From: Isosphaeraceae bacterium EP7
GTDB taxonomy: Bacteria; Planctomycetota; Planctomycetia; Isosphaerales; Isosphaeraceae
Direction of reading: 5' to 3'
Length of the DNA stretch: 64,000 nt
NCBI GenBank assembly: GCA_038400315.1
Contig: CP151667.1
Location: 6,769,174-6,833,173, forward strand
In this document: one piece after another, positions 41,423 to 50,737 of the stretch
Layout: each line of letters starts with the position of its first letter
Numbering within the stretch: the first letter of the stretch is position 1
The notes under the pieces: generated by a model
What the model was told of the DNA's origin: nothing
What the model saw: only the letters and a program-made list of their open reading frames with translations
Database searches by the model: none
Made by a program: the position numbers and the translations under genes

Positions 41423-43441
41423 ATGCGTCTCCTCCTTCCGACGCTTCTCGTGCTGCTCGGCGGGCTCCAATCGGCCCGGGCCGAGGAGCCGCCGACCTTC
41501 TTTGGCAGGACCGTCGACGGCTGGATCGAGGTCCTTCGGGACAAAGCCAGCACCGCGAACAATCGTTCCAGGGCGGTCGTGGCGCTGGGATATTTCGGCC
41601 CCTTGGCGCAGGCCGCGGCGCCGGACCTGATCGAGAACGTGCGGCGGGGTCTCCTCGAGGACGAGTCGGCCGAGGCCCTGGTTCATCTCGGGGTGGGGTC
41701 GGGGGTGACGGTCCCGCACCTCATCGAGCGGTTCCTGAAGGAAGGCTGTGTGCGCCTGACCGGGGCGGGGGCGATCGGGTACAACCCCCGTGTCAGGGAT
41801 CTTCTCGTCAAGGTCGGCGGCCCTGCCGTGCCGGCGCTGTTGAAGGTCCTGGATGGGCCGGATCTGGAGATGCGTGTGTGCGCGGCCGAAGTCCTCGGGG
41901 ACATCGGCCCGGCGGCGAAGACGGCCATCCCCGCGCTGATCCGCACGATTGAACGTCCTGGCCCCGAATATCTCGATGAAATCCTCAGGAGGCACGCCGT
42001 CGGTGCGCTCGGGGGGATCGGGCCGGAGGCCAGGGACGCAATCCCGGTCCTGACCGGCTTGCTCGATAAGGATGCTGAAGCGATGGTCGCCCTCGACCGG
42101 ATCGGGGCCACCCCCGTCAAGTTTCTGATCGACGAGTTCCTCGGCGAGGGCGATTCGAACGGATCGCCTTATTCGTTCTTCTTGCTCGGCCCGAGGAGAC
42201 GCGAGGCGATCCCTGCCCTTCGCGCCGCCCTGGCCGACAAGAGGCCGCAGGTCCGGATCTCGGCGGCGGTGGTGCTGGCCGACATCGATCCCTCCGTCAA
42301 TGAGGCGATCCCGGTGCTGATCGAGTCGTTTGATTTCTCGAACGACGAATCGATCGACCTTATGTGGGTCCCCGAAGCGCTGGCTCGATTCGGCACGAGG
42401 GCCAAGGCAGCGCTGCCGAAGCTGATCGATCGCGTCGAAAAGGGGGTTTTCGATGCGGATGATCTCAAGGCCCTGGTGCAGATCGACCCGGAGGGCGAAG
42501 TATGCGTCCCGGCGCTGATCTCGGCCTTGACGTCGAAGGACGAGAACGTCGATGAGAGTCAACGCTTTAATGCCGCGGCTCGCTGCCTCGGGCTTCTGGG
42601 GCCGAAGGCGAAGGATGCGATTCCGGCACTGACGATGGCCATGACCCGCAGCACGGGAGGGGATTGGGTTGCAAGCGGCGACCCGCAGGAGAGCGCGGCC
42701 AAGGCCCTCGGGCGGATCGACCCGGAGGGGACGTCCGTGCTCCCCGCCTTGATCGCCGCCCTGAAATTCCGCGACAAACGGACTCCATTCCAGGACATGG
42801 AAGAAGTCGACTTCTCGGCCGCCGAAACGGCCGCCTCCGTCCTGGGGGCATACGGGACCAGGGCAAAAGACGCGGTCCCGGCCCTGATCGAAGCAGCGAA
42901 GAGCCGCGAGGGAGATGACGCGAATTGGAGCGTTCAGGGGGCGGCCATCCTGGCCCTCGGGCAGATTGGGCCCGACGCGCGGGCCGCGATCCCCGTCCTT
43001 CGCGGCATGATGGAGCGGGACGGCAAGCCGTCCCCTAGCCGGCCTGAACTCATCATCGCTCTCGCCCAACTGGCCCCGGACGGGAAGGAGATTGCTGACG
43101 CGTGGCTCGCGAAGACGAACGGCTCGGCGCCGACCTGGCCGGGAAATTTCCCTCTGGACTCACGCGCCAAGCTGCATGGGGCCATGGGGCGGGCGAGCTT
43201 CGAGGGCGATTTGGCGACACGAATGCGTCTGAACTCGATCGACGAGATCCTGGCCGGCAACCTGAGGGACGGAATCTCGGTCGAATTCCTTGAGGAGTAC
43301 TTCGAGACGCTCGGAGACCTGCGGACGGCGGCGCGGCTGGCCGTTCCCCGGCTGAAGGAGTTGGTCAAGCACCCGAACCCCTTCATTCGAATGTACGCCG
43401 CCGAGGCCCTCGAACGGATTGCGCCGGCCGCCCCGAAGTAG
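41423..43441 (+). CDS. Secreted HEAT-repeat protein
   Basis: 672 residues. The ATG at 41423 opens a signal peptide (RLLLPTLLVLLGGLQSARA); an ATG at 41399 in frame is an alternative. The body is a run of more than ten HEAT repeats of the bacterial type, each with a (D/E)AIPxLxxAL pattern (for example GDIGPAAKTAIPALIRTIE, GPRRREAIPALRAALADKR, LLGPKAKDAIPALTMAM). Such solenoids are protein-binding scaffolds; an exported location is uncommon outside planctomycetes and related phyla. It lies 36 bp before the sulfatase-like gene in the same direction, so the two may form an operon. Confidence 0.85.
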   Translation: MRLLLPTLLVLLGGLQSARAEEPPTFFGRTVDGWIEVLRDKASTANNRSRAVVALGYFGPLAQAAAPDLIENVRRGLLEDESAEALVHLGVGSGVTVPHLIERFLKEGCVRLTGAGAIGYNPRVRDLLVKVGGPAVPALLKVLDGPDLEMRVCAAEVLGDIGPAAKTAIPALIRTIERPGPEYLDEILRRHAVGALGGIGPEARDAIPVLTGLLDKDAEAMVALDRIGATPVKFLIDEFLGEGDSNGSPYSFFLLGPRRREAIPALRAALADKRPQVRISAAVVLADIDPSVNEAIPVLIESFDFSNDESIDLMWVPEALARFGTRAKAALPKLIDRVEKGVFDADDLKALVQIDPEGEVCVPALISALTSKDENVDESQRFNAAARCLGLLGPKAKDAIPALTMAMTRSTGGDWVASGDPQESAAKALGRIDPEGTSVLPALIAALKFRDKRTPFQDMEEVDFSAAETAASVLGAYGTRAKDAVPALIEAAKSREGDDANWSVQGAAILALGQIGPDARAAIPVLRGMMERDGKPSPSRPELIIALAQLAPDGKEIADAWLAKTNGSAPTWPGNFPLDSRAKLHGAMGRASFEGDLATRMRLNSIDEILAGNLRDGISVEFLEEYFETLGDLRTAARLAVPRLKELVKHPNPFIRMYAAEALERIAPAAPK

Positions 43442-43477
43442 GGCCTGCGCAGGCAAAGGGCGGGGTCGGTCGGTAGA

Positions 43478-44968
43478 ATGGGCGGCATGAATGTCATCGT
43501 CGTCGCCTGCAACAGCTTGCATCTGGGGTTCCTGGGCGTTTATGGCAACGGCTGGATCGAGACGCCACACCTCGACCGGCTGGCCACGGAGGCCGTGGTT
43601 TTCGACAACCACTTCGCCGAGAACCTGACCACCCTTCCCACCCGCCGGAGCTGGTGGACCGGGAAGTATGGGTTCGCCGACATTGACAGCGGCTGGACCC
43701 CGCTGCGGCATGATGAGCCGATCATGCCCGACTTGCTCTTCGACCGCGGGATTCGCACGGCGATGATCTCCGACGTGCCGTTCTTGCGCGACCCGACGCA
43801 GGGGTTCGGCCGGGGGTTCGACGAGGTCGTCTGGGTTCGCGGGCAGGGGTATGACCCGCTGGTGCCCAAGGACGACCCCCGAGCCAAGGGCCTCAGCCTG
43901 AAGGACGAGCCCAGGCTGCGGCTGCCGGAGAAGGACGACCCGGATTACGACCTCTGGAAGGGGCGCTGGGAGCAGGTCCTGCGCAACCGCGCGGTGCTGC
44001 ACAGCGAGATGGAAGAGAACACCGGCGTGGCCCGCACCGTGAAGGCGGCCGAGGGCTGGCTGGAACGGCAGGCGACCGACGGTGATACTCGCCCGTTCCT
44101 GCTCTGGCTCGACCTGTTCAGCCCGCACGGGCCCTGGGACCCGCCCGAGGAGTATCGCGACAAGTACGCGACGCTGGAGCCCGACGAGTTCGAGGCCGGC
44201 GATGAAGGCGACCTCGTCGAGGACGACGACGCGGAAATCGAGATGGACGAGGTGACGGCGCTCATCGACGTGCCGGCCGGCGCGGTGGGCGACGTGCTCG
44301 ACGAGGCCGAGCTGCTACGCCTCAGGCGCACGTATGCAGGGACCGTGACGCTGGTGGACCGCTGGCTGGGCGAGCTATTCGCAACCCTGAAGCGTCTGGG
44401 CCGCGACGAGGACACCTTGCTCGTCTTCACGGCCGATCAGGGGGAGCCCCTGGGCGAGCACGGCTACGTCAGGCGATTCCGCCCCTGGCTCTATGAGGAG
44501 CTGATCCACACGCCGCTCATCATCAGGCTGCCGGGCGGGGCGAAGGGCGGGACCCGACGCACGGCCCTGGTGCAGCCCGTGGACCTGCTGCCGACGGTGC
44601 TGGCGGCGTTCGGCCTGCCTCGGATGGACGACCTGCACGGCCACGACCTGCTCCCCGTGGTGCGCGGGGAGCAGGCCAAGGTGCGGGATTATGCCTGCAT
44701 GGGGATGGACGTCGAGGAATTCGCCATCCGGACGCCCGCCTATCACCTGATCCTGCCGATCGAGCCCGACCCGGAGGACGAGCCCCGGGCCAGGCAGCTC
44801 TACCTGAAGCCCGAGGACAGGTGGGACCAGAACGACGTGGCGGACCAGCACGCCGAGGTGGCCGAGCATCTGGAGCTAGCGCTTCGGCGCTTCGCCGACG
44901 CGGTCGGCCGCGGCAGCCTGGACGGGCTCCCGCCGCTGCGAGAGATCGCCCTGCTGCCCCCCGGCTGA
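43478..44968 (+). CDS. Sulfatase-fold protein with degenerate active site
   Basis: 496 residues with a sulfatase-type alkaline-phosphatase fold: VYGNGWIETPHLDRLATEAV, the nucleophile-region TLPTRRSWWTGKYG, the core strand PFLLWLDLFSPHGPW, and TADQGEPLGEHGYVRRF. Three positions differ from active sulfatases: the N-terminal metal Asp is replaced (VVACNSLHLGF), the formylglycine Cys/Ser of CxPSR is Thr (TLPTR), and the metal pair DH is DQ (TADQGE). An acidic insertion (EAGDEGDLVEDDDAEIEMDE) lies mid-protein. It has no signal peptide, unlike most planctomycete sulfatases, so it is probably a cytoplasmic pseudo-enzyme or a changed activity. Start could also be ATG 43487. Confidence 0.85.
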   Translation: MGGMNVIVVACNSLHLGFLGVYGNGWIETPHLDRLATEAVVFDNHFAENLTTLPTRRSWWTGKYGFADIDSGWTPLRHDEPIMPDLLFDRGIRTAMISDVPFLRDPTQGFGRGFDEVVWVRGQGYDPLVPKDDPRAKGLSLKDEPRLRLPEKDDPDYDLWKGRWEQVLRNRAVLHSEMEENTGVARTVKAAEGWLERQATDGDTRPFLLWLDLFSPHGPWDPPEEYRDKYATLEPDEFEAGDEGDLVEDDDAEIEMDEVTALIDVPAGAVGDVLDEAELLRLRRTYAGTVTLVDRWLGELFATLKRLGRDEDTLLVFTADQGEPLGEHGYVRRFRPWLYEELIHTPLIIRLPGGAKGGTRRTALVQPVDLLPTVLAAFGLPRMDDLHGHDLLPVVRGEQAKVRDYACMGMDVEEFAIRTPAYHLILPIEPDPEDEPRARQLYLKPEDRWDQNDVADQHAEVAEHLELALRRFADAVGRGSLDGLPPLREIALLPPG

Positions 44969-46711
44969 GGCGCCCAGCGAGGGGACGAAGAACGCGGCCG
45001 GGATCACGCCCGACCCGGCCCCTGCGGGCTGGGCCTGGGGCGGCGAGACGGGGCGACCCAGGAGCGTGTCGAGCAGCGTCCGCCGCTTGCGGGCGGCCCT
45101 GGGCGCCCCGGTCTTCACCACCATCGAGGCCGCCTGCAAGGGGGGATCGAGCTTACGCACCGAGGGGTCGACCTTGGGGATCGCGGCGGCCGTCTTCTCG
45201 GAGGATGTCGCGGGGTCGGCCTTGCGGGCGACGACGTCCTTCGAGGCCGCGGGGTTAGCCTTGCGGGCGACGGCTTCGGTCCAGTTGAGCGGATAGTAGC
45301 TGGGCAGGAAGACGACGGGGGGGATCTCTTCGAGGTCGCCGGGCCTGGGCCTCGCCATCTTCAGCTTCTCCCTGCCTGCGAGCGCGGGATGCTCGCGGAA
45401 GATGCGTCCGAGCAGGGACCTCCGCTCGCGGGCCTGGGGCCGAGGGCTCGACGCCTGGGCCTCGGCCGCCGGGGGTAGGGCGGCGGCCTTCGTAACGTTC
45501 ACGGCCGGGGCCGGCGCGGCGTTGCTTTTGCTGGCCGGCGGGGTCGCCGCGGCGGCTTCGCGGGAAGGCTCCGAGGTCGGCCGCCGGGGCATCACAACCC
45601 GAGAGACCGAAGGACTGGGAGCGGCCACCTTGGCGGGTCCCGGGGCCGGCGGCGGCGGAGCGGGTGCTTTGGCGGGCTCGACGGCCGGCGGGGTCGTGCT
45701 CGCTTCTTTGGCGGGTTCAGCCAGCGGAAGCGCGGGCTCGGGTGCTTTGGCGGGCTCGGCGGCCGGCAGGGCCATGGTCGCGGCCGCTTCTTTGGCGGGC
45801 TCGACCGCCGGCGGAAGCGAGACCTGCTCCGGGGCAGGCTCAGCAGCCGGCGGGAGTGGGGAATTCTCCGGGGCGGGCTCGGGCTCGGCGGCCGGGGGAA
45901 GGGGGTTGGCGTCGACCTCGGGCTTTGCGGGCTCCGGGGCGGGAATGGACGTTTCGGCGGACGCGTCCGGGCTGGCCGGCGGGGCAAGGTCGGCGGTCTC
46001 GGCGCGAGCCCTGCGGGCCTCGCCGTCGCGGGGATCGGGCTCGGCGAGGGGGGCCGGGCTGGCGGCGGCGAGGTCGGCCGTGCTGCCGGCCTCGGCGGAG
46101 CCCGATTCGGAGGCGGCGAGGGCCTCGTCACGGCCCGGATTGGGCTCGGGCAGCGGCGGGATCTCGATGTTGATGGCCACCGGCAGGATCGACATCGGCT
46201 TTCGGCCGACGACGGACCTATGGCCCGGCCGGGTGGCGTCCGAGGTGTCAAGGAGCCCGGGATTTGGGCCGATGGGCGCGTCGGAGGCGTCGACGGCGGG
46301 GATCGAGGAAGGCTCGATCAGCGCCGGCTGTTCGGTTGCAGGAGCCGGAGACTCGACCTGATTGGCGACCGCTTTCAGGTCATCAATCGGCGTGCTAGTC
46401 CTGTCGTTCTTGCTGGAGCGGACGGGGGACGGGGGGACGACGCCGAAGCGGGACGTGCCCGGCTGGGGGGCGGGACCGCCGCCGGCCGGGGGCGAGGCGA
46501 ACTGGGGGGCGGCGGTCGGTGGCCGCCCGAATGCCAGCCAATTCGCCCAGCGACGCTTGGCCTGCGACTGGTCGTTCTTCACCATGTCCGTGTACGGCAT
46601 GATGAAGCGGCCATCCGCCTGGATGTTCGGGTCGGTCCTGTTCTGCGACCCGGCGCAACCCTGGAGGGCCGCGATCATGCCCAGCACGCCTACAATCCAC
46701 GTCCGATGCAT
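44876..46711 (-). CDS. Proline/alanine-rich lipoprotein
   Basis: 611 residues with a lipobox (VGVLGMIAALQGCAGSQ) and GGAGGG upstream of the ATG. After a short conserved-looking stretch (GRFIMPYTDMVKNDQSQAKR) the protein is mainly Pro/Ala/Glu, with a loosely repeated xPPAxEPAxE unit between about 250 and 400, then basic stretches (AREAAAATPP, RKANPAASKDVVARKADP). It looks like a wall-spanning or extended surface protein. Its last 93 bases overlap the 3' end of the convergent sulfatase-like gene on the other strand. No family recognised. Confidence 0.7.
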   Translation of the reverse strand: MHRTWIVGVLGMIAALQGCAGSQNRTDPNIQADGRFIMPYTDMVKNDQSQAKRRWANWLAFGRPPTAAPQFASPPAGGGPAPQPGTSRFGVVPPSPVRSSKNDRTSTPIDDLKAVANQVESPAPATEQPALIEPSSIPAVDASDAPIGPNPGLLDTSDATRPGHRSVVGRKPMSILPVAINIEIPPLPEPNPGRDEALAASESGSAEAGSTADLAAASPAPLAEPDPRDGEARRARAETADLAPPASPDASAETSIPAPEPAKPEVDANPLPPAAEPEPAPENSPLPPAAEPAPEQVSLPPAVEPAKEAAATMALPAAEPAKAPEPALPLAEPAKEASTTPPAVEPAKAPAPPPPAPGPAKVAAPSPSVSRVVMPRRPTSEPSREAAAATPPASKSNAAPAPAVNVTKAAALPPAAEAQASSPRPQARERRSLLGRIFREHPALAGREKLKMARPRPGDLEEIPPVVFLPSYYPLNWTEAVARKANPAASKDVVARKADPATSSEKTAAAIPKVDPSVRKLDPPLQAASMVVKTGAPRAARKRRTLLDTLLGRPVSPPQAQPAGAGSGVIPAAFFVPSLGASAGGQQGDLSQRREPVQAAAADRVGEAPKR

Positions 46712-46975
46712 GGCGATTCCCTCCGCCCAAGTCCGTCTCGGCGCCCCACGGGCTGCGCCACCTCGACTCCATCCTGGTATCCAAACCGATCGACCGCGTC
46801 GGCCCGCCCTGTCCCTTCAATCCGCGGACGCCCCCACCGCGCCAGACCCACAATCGCTACAAGCAGAAAAAACGACCTAGCCGGCAAGGTCGCCGCCGGG
46901 AACAATTCCCCAACGAAGGGCCGCGCCGGCCCCGTTCCACTCGCCGACGGGTCGAGAGAAAAGAGGGCCACCCCG

Positions 46976-47509
46976 ATGTTGTCGACTGCCGCAGCCGAGC
47001 AGTTCCTGGCCGTGCCGCTGCTGGCCGAGGTCTCGCGAGAGTCTCGCCAGGCCCTCGTCGACGCGCTGGAGGAGGGGCACGCCAAAGCGGGCGCGACGCT
47101 CATCGGCCAGGATAAGCCGAATGAGCAGCTGTCTTTTTTGATCGGCGGCACGGTGGCCGTGACTCACGACTTCCCCGATTCACGCCGCGAGACGGTGACC
47201 ACGCTGTCGGCGCCGGCGGTCTTCGGGATGCCCTCGTTCTTCCTGGCCTCGCCTTCGCTGGTCTCGATCCGGGCCGTGACGAACGTGCATATTTTGACGC
47301 TATCCCACCCGGCCCACGAGGCCCTCAGGCGCGACCACCCGCGCGCCGCCGAGGCCCTGTCGATCGCGGTGGTCCGCGAGCTGGCCGACCGGTTCGACGT
47401 GCTGGTCAAGCGGGTCTCGGACCACATGGCCGAGCACAAAGGGGATGCCCCGAGGGCGAGCGAGTGGTCGAGCTTCCGGGCCCAACTGTTCGAGGACGGC
47501 GGCACCTGA
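46976..47509 (+). CDS. Cyclic-nucleotide-binding-domain protein
   Basis: 177 residues from ATG 46976 with GAGGG upstream. A cNMP-binding (Crp-like) beta-roll spans about 10-125: FLAVPLLAEVSRESRQALVD, then GATLIGQDKPNEQLSFLIGG, then SAPAVFGMPSFFLASPSLVS, where the phosphate-binding cassette would lie but lacks the usual FGE..L.....R pattern. There is no helix-turn-helix domain, so it is not a complete Crp/FNR regulator; the C-terminal helix is charged (RELADRFDVLVKRVSDHMAE). Ligand and partner are unknown. Confidence 0.78.
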   Translation: MLSTAAAEQFLAVPLLAEVSRESRQALVDALEEGHAKAGATLIGQDKPNEQLSFLIGGTVAVTHDFPDSRRETVTTLSAPAVFGMPSFFLASPSLVSIRAVTNVHILTLSHPAHEALRRDHPRAAEALSIAVVRELADRFDVLVKRVSDHMAEHKGDAPRASEWSSFRAQLFEDGGT

Positions 47510-47566
47510 GCGCCCCCGCCGCCGGGAGTCCGCCCGAGATGCCCCGGCCTCGTGGGGCGACTTCCG

Positions 47567-48256
47567 TCAGTCCTTCCCCGGCTCGCCGCGGGCCGCGGCG
47601 TGCAGGTGATCGGGGACGTGGCTCAACGCCTCGGAGGCCCTGGCCAGCTCGGCGGCCCGCTCGGGCTGCCCGTCCTCGTCGGCTTTCTTCGAGTCTTCAT
47701 AAAGCTGGTGCGCGGCATCGAGGTAGACCTTCTCGTCGGCGGTCGGCGGCTCGTCGCCTTGCTTGGCCTTCCGCTCGGCCTTCTTGATCTGGTCCTCGGC
47801 CTTCCTCGAGTCCTTGCGAAGCCGCTTCTCGGCGTCGCCGCGGCCCGGGCCCGGGGGGGGCGGCAGATCTGGGTCGGGCTTGGATAGGCGTGACGCGTTG
47901 CGGACGTGGTCGATGGCGCGGGCCAGGTCGTGCGCGGCTGCGCCCAGGGCGCGGGCCCTTCGGGGCTCGCGGGCCTCGTGGGCCTTGACGGCGTCGCGGT
48001 AAAGCTGGCTGGCCCGCTCGGTCCAGTCGCGGAGCTTGGCATCGGCCTTGGCGGGGGCCTGATCGGCATCGGACCTGAGCCGCCTGAGGAGGTCGTAGGC
48101 CTTGGTCAGGTCGCCGCCCGGCCCGTCCTTCTTCTTGGCGTCGTCCTTCTTCTTGACCTTGGGCGGCTCATCGTCCGGGTCCTGGGCTCCGGCAAGGAAG
48201 CCGGCGGCCCCCAGCCCGAGCAGGGTTGTAAGGCCGAATACGACGAATTTCTTCAT
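47567..48256 (-). CDS. Secreted charged helical hypothetical protein
   Basis: 229 residues from ATG 48256 (GAGG upstream). The signal peptide is KKFVVFGLTTLLGLGAAGFLAGA. The mature part is Lys/Asp/Glu/Ala-rich and mostly helical (VKKKDDAKKKDGPGGDLTKA; EDQIKKAERKAKQGDE), with a Pro/Gly break (PDLPPPPGPGRG) between two helical halves that resemble each other loosely (DLARAIDHVRNASR versus RASEALSHVPDHLH). Function unknown. Confidence 0.68.
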   Translation of the reverse strand: MKKFVVFGLTTLLGLGAAGFLAGAQDPDDEPPKVKKKDDAKKKDGPGGDLTKAYDLLRRLRSDADQAPAKADAKLRDWTERASQLYRDAVKAHEAREPRRARALGAAAHDLARAIDHVRNASRLSKPDPDLPPPPGPGRGDAEKRLRKDSRKAEDQIKKAERKAKQGDEPPTADEKVYLDAAHQLYEDSKKADEDGQPERAAELARASEALSHVPDHLHAAARGEPGKD

Positions 48257-48614
48257 CGATGGACACCTCGGGTCGAGTTGGAAGATTGTCCGCGGCACCG
48301 TTTCGGATTCGGGTCACCGCGTGCCCAAGGTGCAGCTTGTGTGCCGCGGGAGGGGGCCTTGAAATCGATCGGAACATCCAATTGGTTGACGTTAGGCGTT
48401 GCCTGCCGCACAATAAGACCGTGACTGGGTCGCTCCGATCTCCGTACGCGCCCGTCCTTCTGCCACCTCGTTCGACGCGGCAAGAAGCCCGCCGAGCCGG
48501 GCCCATCCGGGCCAGGCCCGACATTGCCTCCCCTGCTCTCGTCGGATGTCCGACCAGGCCGGTGCGAGGTCTCCTTTCTAGCCAGCGACAGTCTACGCCG
48601 GAGCCCGCCCTTCC
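48257..48614 (+). promoter_or_regulatory. Upstream region of the PIG-L/nagB unit
   Basis: 358 bp with no gene. A candidate plus-strand promoter is TTGACG (48386-48391), 17 bases, then CACAAT (48409-48414); it would give a leader of about 190 nt before the PIG-L gene. The surrounding stretch (48360-48420) is more AT-rich than its neighbours. No hairpin with a U-tract or riboswitch motif is visible in the leader. Confidence 0.35.
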
Positions 48615-49586
48615 ATGGACCAACCGTCTCCCCTGGCGCGCTGCACGCACTGGCAACCCTCGTTCGCCGACCTGCTGCGCACCGTGAAGCTGAGCGGCTC
48701 GCACGGCCACCTCAATGATGTCCGTGAGTCGCTGCGATCGGCGATCGGACCCGATCGCCCCCTGGTGATGCTCTGCCCGCACGCCGACGACGGGGCCATC
48801 ACCGCGTCGTGCCTGCTGCACGAGTACGCCGTGCGCCGGGGCCTGCCGGTGGTCGAGGTCCTGGTCTTCGCCGGCGAGCGCAACGTGGCGGCGCCCTGGC
48901 TGAACGACCAGAAGAAGGTGACCGTGCGCGAGGCCGAATTCCGCCTCGAATGCAGCGTCCTGGGGGCCGAGGCCGTCTGCTGGAACCTGGACGCCTACCG
49001 GAGCCCCGGCTACGAGCCGAGCCCGGCCGACATCGACAAGATCGTCGCCTGGTTCGCGCTGCGCAGGCCGGGCGCCGTGATCGTCCCGCCGGCGACCGAC
49101 GCCCACCTGGCGCACCGGATGACCCGGGCCCTGACGGCCATCGGCCTCATCGGCGCCGGCCTGACCGACACGGTCGTGCTGACCGGCTGGACCCCCTGGG
49201 GCCCCCTGCCCCGGCCCAACGCCTACTTCACTTATGATGGCGAGGCCGAGCGCACCAAGGAGTGGGCCATCCACTGCCACGCCTCGCAGATCTTGCTGAC
49301 CGACTACACCGAGTTCTGCTCGCACCTGGGCCGCGCCTACGCCGCCCTGGCACGCGAGTGGGCCGAGGGGCACAGCATCTCGGGCCGTGCGGCACGCACC
49401 GACGACCGGTTCGTCGGCGTCGAGCTATTCCAGATCGAGTCGTACGACCCGACGAGGCCCGACCTGGCCCTGGCCGACCCGATGCTGAAGGCCCTGGGCA
49501 TCCTGGGGGGCCACATCCCCAACCCCCCGAGCCGCGAAGCCACGGCCGAGGTGGCAGCCGTCGCCGCCGCCGCATCCCACCCCTGA
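48615..49586 (+). CDS. PIG-L family N-acetyl-sugar deacetylase
   Basis: 323 residues. The PIG-L/LmbE zinc motif is LCPHADDGAI (His and Asp ligands), with the third ligand in PATDAHLAHR; SPGYEPSPADIDKIVAW and PPATD segments are typical. The family removes acetyl groups from N-acetylglucosamine-type substrates (MshB, BshB, DIP and mycothiol or bacillithiol pathways). Here it precedes a glucosamine-6-phosphate deaminase by 116 bp in the same direction, which points to GlcNAc or a GlcNAc conjugate as substrate. The Ala/Pro-rich C-terminus is variable. Confidence 0.9.
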   Translation: MDQPSPLARCTHWQPSFADLLRTVKLSGSHGHLNDVRESLRSAIGPDRPLVMLCPHADDGAITASCLLHEYAVRRGLPVVEVLVFAGERNVAAPWLNDQKKVTVREAEFRLECSVLGAEAVCWNLDAYRSPGYEPSPADIDKIVAWFALRRPGAVIVPPATDAHLAHRMTRALTAIGLIGAGLTDTVVLTGWTPWGPLPRPNAYFTYDGEAERTKEWAIHCHASQILLTDYTEFCSHLGRAYAALAREWAEGHSISGRAARTDDRFVGVELFQIESYDPTRPDLALADPMLKALGILGGHIPNPPSREATAEVAAVAAAASHP

Positions 49587-49702
49587 CCCGCCCGGTCACC
49601 GCGGGCGCCCGGGCCCCGACGCAATCGGGCGCGGTGCGCCTGCGGGCCCATGGCCGGGGCCCGTAGACCTGGAACCGTCCACCACGGAGCGTAAGCCCTC
49701 CC

Positions 49703-50503
49703 ATGATCCCGCTTGTCCGCGAACTGAACCTGATGGGCGCCACGATCCAGGTCTACCACGACGCGGCGACGGCGAGCCTGGCCGCCGCCGAGCAGATCGC
49801 CCGCCTGACCGACGAGGCCCGCGCCTCCCGCGGCTCGGCGGTGCTAGGGCTGGCCACCGGCAGCACGCCCATCCCGGTCTATGAGCACCTGGTCGACCTG
49901 ACCCGCGCCGGAAAACTGGCCTGGGAAGGCGTGTCGACCTATAATCTCGACGAATATTACCCGATGTCGCCGGTCGACCCGAACAGCTATCGCTGGTTCA
50001 TGCACCGGCACCTGTTCAGCCTGGTGAACCTGCCCGCCAACCAGGCGCATGTCCTCGACGGCACCGTCCCCGAGGCGTTCGCCGCGCAGCACGCGGCCGA
50101 CTACGACCGCTGGATCGACGCCGCGGGAGGGCTCGACCTGCAACTGCTGGGCATTGGCCGGAACGGTCACATCGGCTTCAACGAGCCCACCGACCTGTCC
50201 GCCGAAGTCGCCGCGGGGCTGCCGACTCGGATGGTGGACCTGCACCCGACGACCTCCGCCGACGCGGCGAAGGACTTCGGCGGCAAACTGGAGAAGGTCC
50301 CCCGACGCGCGCTGACCATGGGCATCGGTCCCATTCTGGCGGCGCGTTCGATCCTGATCCTGGCATTCGGGCCCAACAAGGCCGACGCGGTGCGCAAGAG
50401 CCTCGTCGGCCCCGTCACCGCCGAGGTCCCCGCCTCGCTGCTCCAGACCGTGGCCGGCAAGGTCACCTGGATGCTCGACGAGGCCGCCGCCGCGCAGCTC
50501 TGA
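49703..50503 (+). CDS. nagB: Glucosamine-6-phosphate deaminase
   Basis: 266 residues, the usual length. NagB converts glucosamine 6-phosphate into fructose 6-phosphate and ammonia. Motifs: LGLATGSTPIPVYEHLV (phosphate binding), STYNLDEYYPM (catalytic Asp region), and LGIGRNGHIGFNEP (the family signature, about 148-161). The Lys/Arg substrate residues near LPTRMVDLHP are present. ATG 49703 is used; an internal ATG at codon 11 is a closer match to the family N-terminus and is a possible alternative start. Confidence 0.95.
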   Translation: MIPLVRELNLMGATIQVYHDAATASLAAAEQIARLTDEARASRGSAVLGLATGSTPIPVYEHLVDLTRAGKLAWEGVSTYNLDEYYPMSPVDPNSYRWFMHRHLFSLVNLPANQAHVLDGTVPEAFAAQHAADYDRWIDAAGGLDLQLLGIGRNGHIGFNEPTDLSAEVAAGLPTRMVDLHPTTSADAAKDFGGKLEKVPRRALTMGIGPILAARSILILAFGPNKADAVRKSLVGPVTAEVPASLLQTVAGKVTWMLDEAAAAQL

Positions 50504-50737
50504 GGCCGGCGGTGGACGACTCCAAGAACGTCCAACGCAACCTTCCGAATAGGGCACTCGCTGGCGATGAAGGCCGGAGAGGCTCGAGGATCTCCCATAA
50601 CTCGTCGGGAAGGATGGGCTTTGCCCTGGTCGAAGGCTCCAGGACAAATGCCCGACAACATCCTCCATACCCTCTCCGTCCTACCGCCGGGCTTCATCGC
50701 ACGGCGTAGGCGGAGGACGGATTGGCCGAATTCGCAA

